From contig MNCI01012713.1 of assembly GCA_015680685.1 (NCBI GenBank), positions 466,199 to 530,198 of the forward strand: 64,000 nucleotides of DNA, read 5' to 3'. Both the position numbers and the translations under genes were made by a program. The notes beneath the pieces were generated by a model. It was given only the letters and a program-made list of their open reading frames with translations. It did no database searches and was not told where the DNA came from. Source of the stretch: Gnetum montanum (lineage: Eukaryota; Streptophyta; Gnetopsida; Gnetales; Gnetaceae). Positions 58,681 through 64,000 of this stretch are shown here, in pieces. How positions within the stretch are numbered: position 1 is the first letter of the stretch; each line of letters starts with the position of its first letter.

Positions 58681-59800
58681 AACCTAGATTCAGTCAAATA
58701 CAACATGAGTTAACATAATAGTGCAAATCTTGGGAGGCATTTGGTTTAAAGAGCTCTCGATTTGATCATTTATAGAGGATGAGGAAGGAACAAGGTGACC
58801 AACCACATGAGTTTGTGAGGGCTTAAGAGAACTATTGGGTCAAAAGAATGGTTGTTTGTGAGATGTAGGTTTCAAACCACTCGATTGTTTAATCGGTTGT
58901 AGATTAACAGTCCTTGTAGTATTACATTGTTGCAACTAAGCTCACCCTGCATGGATGGAGCAAGTAGTAGCTATGTTAAGGATGGAGGAATAGATGTAGG
59001 CACATGAGAAGGGTATGGATGGAATATGGGATCCCCTCTAGGAGTTGGAGAATGAATTTGGTGATATCCAAGAGGGTCGTAGTGATGCTAGAAAGGAGAA
59101 ACCTGACTGGAAGAGTCACGTGGAGAAAGGGATTACTGAACATAGTACTCATATGGATCTAGCTGCCTATAAGGGTACTGCTACCATGGTGGTGGCATAC
59201 CCCATGACTGTGGTTACTACCACTTCTGATACTAGTCATATGGTTGTGGTGGAGTTCCATTTGGATAATAAGGTTGTTGTTGGTAGAACTACTTGGGATT
59301 TCCTTTGAGGATAGGGTAATCTTCTAGGTGTTTGCCTTTTGATAGCTGTGGATTCAGAGCATACACCCCAGATTCCTATAAGTGTGACACAACAAGGCAA
59401 CATCCCTTAGCATGTACATAGTGGTAGATGTCACACCCACCATCATCATCTAATTTAGTCTCCACAACTTCTTCTATTGTAGCAACTTTTCCCTTGTCCC
59501 TTTGGTAGGCACATTCAACTTTTTTTTGCATCCTGAAGTCACGATCACTACTCTTCTCTCCTAATTCTTCTAGGATTGTTAGAACATTTTATCTACCTTG
59601 GCCGAAATCTCAAACATAGATTTTTGGATCAACAATGTCTTTTTTTCCACAACCTCATCAAGAGGTGACTCCTCCTCATTGTCACAAAAGCATACCTAAT
59701 GGAGGAAATCAGTGAAATTGGATACAAACTCATAAGAATGAGTGTACATCACTCTACATTCCTACTGTACTCTTATCTTAGAATCATCTCACCTATGAGA
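58680..59800 (-). pseudogene. Z gag, strongly shortened
   Basis: Finger block near 59400-59445 and the proline/tyrosine-rich segment 59045-59310. Homology jumps at about 59695 from A's 16.07 kb equivalent straight to the N-terminus (FVSNFTDFLH type, 59700-59800), so the capsid core is deleted. The start codon near 59798 is ATA where A has ATG. Confidence 0.55.
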
Positions 59801-59952
59801 AGAAGAAGATATTTTTGTTAGAAATAGTTTCTCAATGTACTTGTAGTATAGTTTTGATTAATTGTTATGATTTAACTTTGTTAGGTTCATTTCAATGATG
59901 TTGAGTAATTTTTCCTAATCCTAGATTGATAGTGCACAACACTGGCTAAGAA

Positions 59953-59970
59953 TCCTTGACAACAGCACTA
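59953..59970 (-). other. Z primer binding site (tRNA-Asp type)
   Basis: Minus strand TAGTGCTGTTGTCAAGGA; 12 of 18 match the tRNA-Asp complement and the six changes are all transitions. Confidence 0.65.
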
Positions 59971-59971
59971 A

Positions 59972-60839
59972 CGATGAGCACTGGGATACCCCTACATCCA
60001 ACCATACAAATCACTAAGGCATTCACATGTAATCTAGTCAAATTCTATGGATTTCTAGTGTTCTTGTATACAAGATTCAATCTATAAGGTGAATCTAATC
60101 ATAAAACAATCATTGTCTTCCCAACTACACTTGTGAGGCTCATTTGTATGGTTAAGTATAATTGAGAAACATGATTTTTATCATTTTTATATTTTTTTTA
60201 CCTAAGGTTGATAATAGATTGAGAATAAATTGATTAACTAATTCAACTAATTTATTTGCTAATTACTAACTAGCTATCCTAACATAAGCATCTGGTCCCA
60301 CATCCTGAACACTAACAATGTTGCTGGGCAACCAAGTGTTAAGTGCTACTAGGATTACCAAGTGCCATATGTATGCTCAAAGTGGTCGTACTTATGTATG
60401 CTAGTCTATTTAGCTTAATTAATTAATTACTTAAAGTCTTAATCATTCTAGCTTAATTAATGAAAGTAATAAATGCATAAATAAGTCATTAAGCTAGTCC
60501 AAGTGCTGCAAGGTTTATTAAAAATCTTGTCTTTATTGCTACACATACTATGATGCTCAGGTACAATAGTTCTTGAATAAAGATCCGTACACTCCTTGAC
60601 TCCTACTTCGGGCACTTAGAAAATTATTCTATCTCTCATAGAAATAAACTATAAGATTTCTACTAGCAACTAAAATTCTTCCCCTCATAACATGGCTAGG
60701 GTGCCATATTTATAGACTTATTAGCATGCCACTTTGACTAGTACATGTCAATGTGGACAACCCTACATCAACAAGATCTCATTGACAATGTCACATCAAC
60801 GACATCCCATTGATGCAGTCAACCGAAGACACTTCATCA
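59972..60839 (-). repeat. Element Z 5' LTR
   Basis: 868 bp, CGATGAG (T to C at the first base)...CTTCATCA. TATA at 60706-60715 on minus. Confidence 0.8.
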
Positions 60840-62030
60840 AAAGGCTTGCAAGTAATTTTGTGGATCAACATTGTAACTTCCTTCAAACTTGGGAATGTTA
60901 TTAATATCTTGCAACTTCCTTCAAACTCGGGAATGTTATTAATATCAAGCCATTTGATCTAGCTATTCCTTTAATGCCTAGTGGAAATATGAACTACCTC
61001 TGAGATGTTTATCATGCTTATAGTAGCAAGCAATGGTTTATCATAGTCATCATATTCATGATGTCTCATATCATGACCATGTATCATATGATGTGGCCCA
61101 ATGATGTTCCTCCTTTTCTTGTTGTTGTCTATGTTTCCTTCTCCCATCTCTACAGTAGGGTCTTTTATCATCTGTATTATAGCCTAGATCATTTTTCATT
61201 TGGTCTTAGTCACATTACCCCTTGTTAGAGTTTGTTGATAAGGAAGATGATGAGGATGGATAACTAGGAGAGTTATGATAGCTTGCCATCCTTCTTTGGT
61301 TTCCTAATTATTATTTTGATGAACAACTAGGGGAACTTGGCCTTGAGGTTCCCTTCGTTCTAAAACTAGTTCTCCTCTTAACTTGGTTGCTTGCCAAGGT
61401 TGAATATAATCATTAGTGAGTTTTATTATTCTTTCTAAAGGAAGGAAGACCTTGACATTGGGATTGTCTTGATGGAAGTTTGCTATCCTATTTTTCTAAT
61501 TGTGAGGTTAGTGAAATCAAGGCCTTCTTGCTCTTGGAAGCTTCATGGTAGGCCTCCATGAGTTTATCTTTTTTAAGTTGGGATTTTGTTGGCTAATAGT
61601 CTCTAGATGTGTATTTCTTCATTTGATATTCTAGTGCTACTAGTTAAAGCCCTAGCTTCATTAGCACTACCATGAGTAGTAAGGGAATAACATGATCGAG
61701 AGGTAACACAACATGTTCCTCCAGTTTTCTCTAGCATAGCTACTTATCCTAGTGAAAGATAAAAGTGAAATTTGGATAATAGGTATCTAGATAAGCATAT
61801 AAAACCTTTAGTTGTTAAGGTATCTCATCCACATTTCCCTTGGTCCTATCATGTTTCTTGTTAAGATAATTAGTAAGTGAAGAATCAACCTTGTGAGGAG
61901 AAGATATTTTTAGTTTGTTTTTTTGTAGTGTACCTCAAATAAAATATAATTATTTTCTTTAAGATGGTGTATTATATCCTTACAATGATATTGTATGATT
62001 TTACTATGTAAAAAATTTAATGCACATAGC
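60840..62030 (-). pseudogene. Y gag, N-terminal part
   Basis: Continues Y gag beyond Z. The NIPxF-type capsid landmark is near 60870-60960 and sits in a 38-bp tandem duplication. An acidic/serine-rich segment is at 61220-61280. The N-terminal FHFYLSPG-like block near 61745-61770 corresponds to the FTFILHQD block of A. Confidence 0.55.
60873..60948. repeat. 38-bp tandem duplication in Y gag
   Basis: AACTTCCTTCAAACT through TTATTAATATC is repeated with period 38 and two differences; it shifts the reading frame. Confidence 0.8.
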
Positions 62031-62039
62031 TAAAAATCA

Positions 62040-62057
62040 TCCCTAGAAATGGTGATA
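62040..62057 (-). other. Y primer binding site (tRNA-Asp type)
   Basis: Minus strand TATCACCATTTCTAGGGA; 11 of 18 match the tRNA-Asp complement. Weakest of the four sites, fitting Y as the oldest element. Confidence 0.5.
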
Positions 62058-62268
62058 ATGATGAGCAATGGGTGTTCCCTATGCCCAACCATAGGAATTA
62101 TAAGTGTATACACATGATCTAGTCAAATTTTGTGGATCCTATTTACATAAGTATCTTATTTTTTAGATAGTCAAACATGAGGTTACTAGTCATTGTCTTC
62201 TTAGTCATCACTTGTTTTAATTTCATCCATATTACTAAGTGTGATTGAGGTGTAAGATATTTGTCTTT

Positions 62269-62273
62269 ATAAC
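62269..62273. other. TSD of second solo LTR, left copy (ATAAC)
   Basis: Perfect match to 63172-63176. Confidence 0.75.
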
Positions 62274-63171
62274 TAATCAGTCATGTTTTGCATGGTTATA
62301 ATATCGAAGCTGCAATGTTGGGTATCCGATATCGAGGCTGCGATGTTAGGTATTCGATATCGGGGCCACAATGTTGGGTATCCAATATCGCCCCTTCCGT
62401 GCTAGCCTATAAATCCCACACTTAGGTGCACGATTGGGATATAGGTTGTTGATAGATTTTAGATAGCTTTTTCATAGGTGTTTGATTTTAAGTTCTATTT
62501 TTTTCCAATGCATGCCCGTAATGTGATATTAAGTGATTGTACAGCATCCTTATTCAAGTGTGACATACTTGGATGTGTTACATGACTAGCAATAAAGATC
62601 GAGATTGCTTTCATCATTGCAGCATCCACTTAGATTTATTATTGCTTTTAATTGCTTAATTGTTTACTATTTTCCTTAGTTAATTTTTCCATTTATTTCT
62701 CTTTATTATTCCTATCATTATGCATAATGAGTATGACTAATCGCGAGTGCTTAAGTGTAATTACTTGGTAACCTAGCAGTGTATTGTTTGGTAAGCCTAG
62801 TGACATATGCTTAGTAATCCCAATGGTAGTTACACAAAGTCCAAGGTGTGTGTGGATGGTTAGGACCAAATACTCATTGCACGTAGGCTAGTTTAGCTTT
62901 TACTTTCCACGGCTAATTAGCTTAATTAATTACTCTTTTTATTATCATTAGGAGTAGTTTAGGGCTAGACAACATCAATCATCATATGCCTCACCTTGTA
63001 CTAAATCATACATGACAAAGCTACCGCTAGTCCAAGTGGGAAGACAACAAACTACGATCAAAGCATAATGATCTAGATGCACAACTAGTCCCATCCATGG
63101 AATTCGACCAGATTGCATGTGAATGCTTTTGATTCGTATGGGTGAATGTAGGGATATCTCACTGCTGATCG
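62274..63171 (+). repeat. Second solo LTR with 28-bp ATATCG array
   Basis: 898 bp. Ends TAATCAG and CTGATCG, each one transition from an inverted TGATCAG/CTGATCA pair. Four ATATCG units start at 62301, 62329, 62357 and 62385, an exact 28-bp period, just before the TATA box (TATAAAT, 62408-62414). AATAAA at 62591-62596. R-U5 resembles that of Y on the opposite strand. Confidence 0.75.
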
Positions 63172-63820
63172 ATAACTTTATTATTTCTTATCTGTAAAAG
63201 GATTAAAAGGAGAAGTAACTAAAATATTAAACTTTGAATAATTTATAGCTAAACTATCCTAAACATACAACATCCGTTCCCACTTTCCATACACATCCTA
63301 AACTTATGCTAACGTTGCTAGGTTGCCAAGGGTTTACTATTAGGCATATCAAGTATTCACTACTAGGATTACCAAGAATTAGTATATTATGCTCAAGGTG
63401 GCCATCCTTATGTTACTATGGAATAAAATATTAAATGCTTAAGTATAGAAAAGTAAACTGCATATAAAGTAAAATGCTTGAAAGTAAACTTAATTTTAAT
63501 ACAAGTGTTGCAATGGAGAGAAGAAATCTCGATTTTATTTTTGTCATGTAATAGTATCTAGGTACATCTTGCACTTGGATAAAACTCTATGTAATTAATT
63601 CAATCCATGCTAAGGGCACTCAAAGGGAAATTTCACTATGTTCTATGGAAGAAAATTGTAAGATATTCACCATGAGAATGACAAAAGGTGCCATAAATGT
63701 TGCTAGTGTGCACACTTATATAGGCTTAGGGAGAATCAGCATTGATGCATATGCAACAACACATCCAAGGATGTATCAATAGTGATGCCCCAACATAGCT
63801 AACTTTTTAAGACTTCATCA

Positions 63821-64000
63821 AATAATTAAATGAGGGTTTAGGTTTTATAATCAAAGCATGAAAAGTTTTGGAGGGGAGCTACATATCTATAATATTATTT
63901 AAAATATTCTTAAAATTTTGTAAGTCTAATTTCTAACAAGAATGAAACAATAGCTCTATAATTGAAGGTTCCATTCTTAAAGGCTTTTTGCTACTCAAAA
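63821..64000. other. Flank of Element Y
   Basis: AT-rich DNA with no match to the element families seen here. It should be the sequence into which Y inserted. No gene seen. Confidence 0.4.

Larger units (their letters stand above)
50751..60839 (-). mobile_element. Element Z: Athila-like retrotransposon
   Basis: LTRs 50751-51583 and 59972-60839, PPT, env-like ORF, internal promoter module, spacer, integrase, RT, protease, gag and primer site, all on the minus strand, inserted in Y gag. By eye the first 290 bases of the LTRs differ at roughly 12% of positions, similar to Element A. Confidence 0.8.
46554..63820 (-). mobile_element. Element Y: oldest Athila-like host in the window
   Basis: Minus strand. 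It was entered by X in its 3' spacer (46554, matching A near 10795), by Z in gag (50751-60839), and by a solo LTR in its 5' LTR. Remaining parts: spacer 46554-46850, integrase to gag 46.85-50.75 kb, gag 60.84-62.0 kb, primer site, 5' LTR 62059-63820. Its env-like ORF and 3' LTR lie to the left beyond X. Confidence 0.7.
62059..63820 (-). repeat. Y 5' LTR, split by a solo LTR
   Basis: The two parts 62059-62273 and 63177-63820 sum to 859 bp, the size of its relatives. Ends TGATGAG and CTTCATCA. TATA at 63715-63724 on minus (CCTATATAAG). Confidence 0.7.

Noticed and set aside
1-64000. Plastid or mitochondrial insertions, tRNA or rRNA genes
   Set aside because: None was recognised by eye; I saw no cloverleaf-type or rRNA-like blocks, but short tRNAs could be missed without a scan.

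Overview
The window is repeat-only plant nuclear DNA: I find no intact cellular gene, tRNA or rRNA. It is a deep nest of decayed LTR retrotransposons, moderately AT-rich, and every reading frame is broken by stops and frameshifts. Most of it belongs to one Athila-like Ty3/gypsy lineage. The signs are a tRNA-Asp-type primer site, an FMDD-type reverse transcriptase, gag with a short CCHC finger, and an accessory 'env-like' ORF between integrase and 3' LTR. One Tat/Ogre-like Ty3/gypsy element and the 3' end of a Ty1/copia element are also present. This suggests a large-genome seed plant; a gymnosperm is plausible, but I cannot name a species from sequence alone.

Layout, with nesting resolved from target-site duplications (TSDs) and restored reading across each insertion. 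(1) 1-4452: 3' part of a + strand copia element with gag zinc knuckle, an accessory ORF remnant, polypurine tract and 3' LTR. (2) Element X (minus strand, Athila-like) runs from about 4453 to its 5' LTR at 45651-46553. (3) Element A (5344-22037, minus, TSD GAAGG) sits in X's env-like ORF. (4) Element C (17283-20745, plus) is a deletion derivative inside A's gag. (5) Element D (22661-36867, minus, Tat-like, TSD CCTCC) sits exactly at a putative 5' splice site of X. (6) A solo LTR (42382-43132, TSD GTTGT) lies in X's gag. (7) Element Y (46554-63820, minus) is the older host of X; its gag carries Element Z (50751-60839, minus, TSD GAAGG/AAAGG) and its 5' LTR carries another solo LTR (62274-63171, TSD ATAAC).

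Working parts. In the Athila-like elements the order on the minus strand is 5' LTR, tRNA-Asp primer site, gag, protease, RT/RNase H, integrase, about 2 kb of non-coding DNA, env-like ORF, G-rich polypurine tract, 3' LTR. In three of them (A, X, Z) the same layout precedes the env-like ORF: a TATA-like box, about 150 nt later a 5' splice site, an intron-sized gap of about 300 nt, then the ATG. This looks like a dedicated internal promoter with a spliced leader. Element D has, between protease and RT, about 6 kb holding a broken multi-exon gene on the opposite strand (31.4-34.8 kb) flanked by tandem repeats; I do not recognise its product.

The most notable signals are the conserved internal promoter/intron module, the antisense gene inside D, and the palindromic or strictly periodic U3 arrays upstream of LTR TATA boxes.
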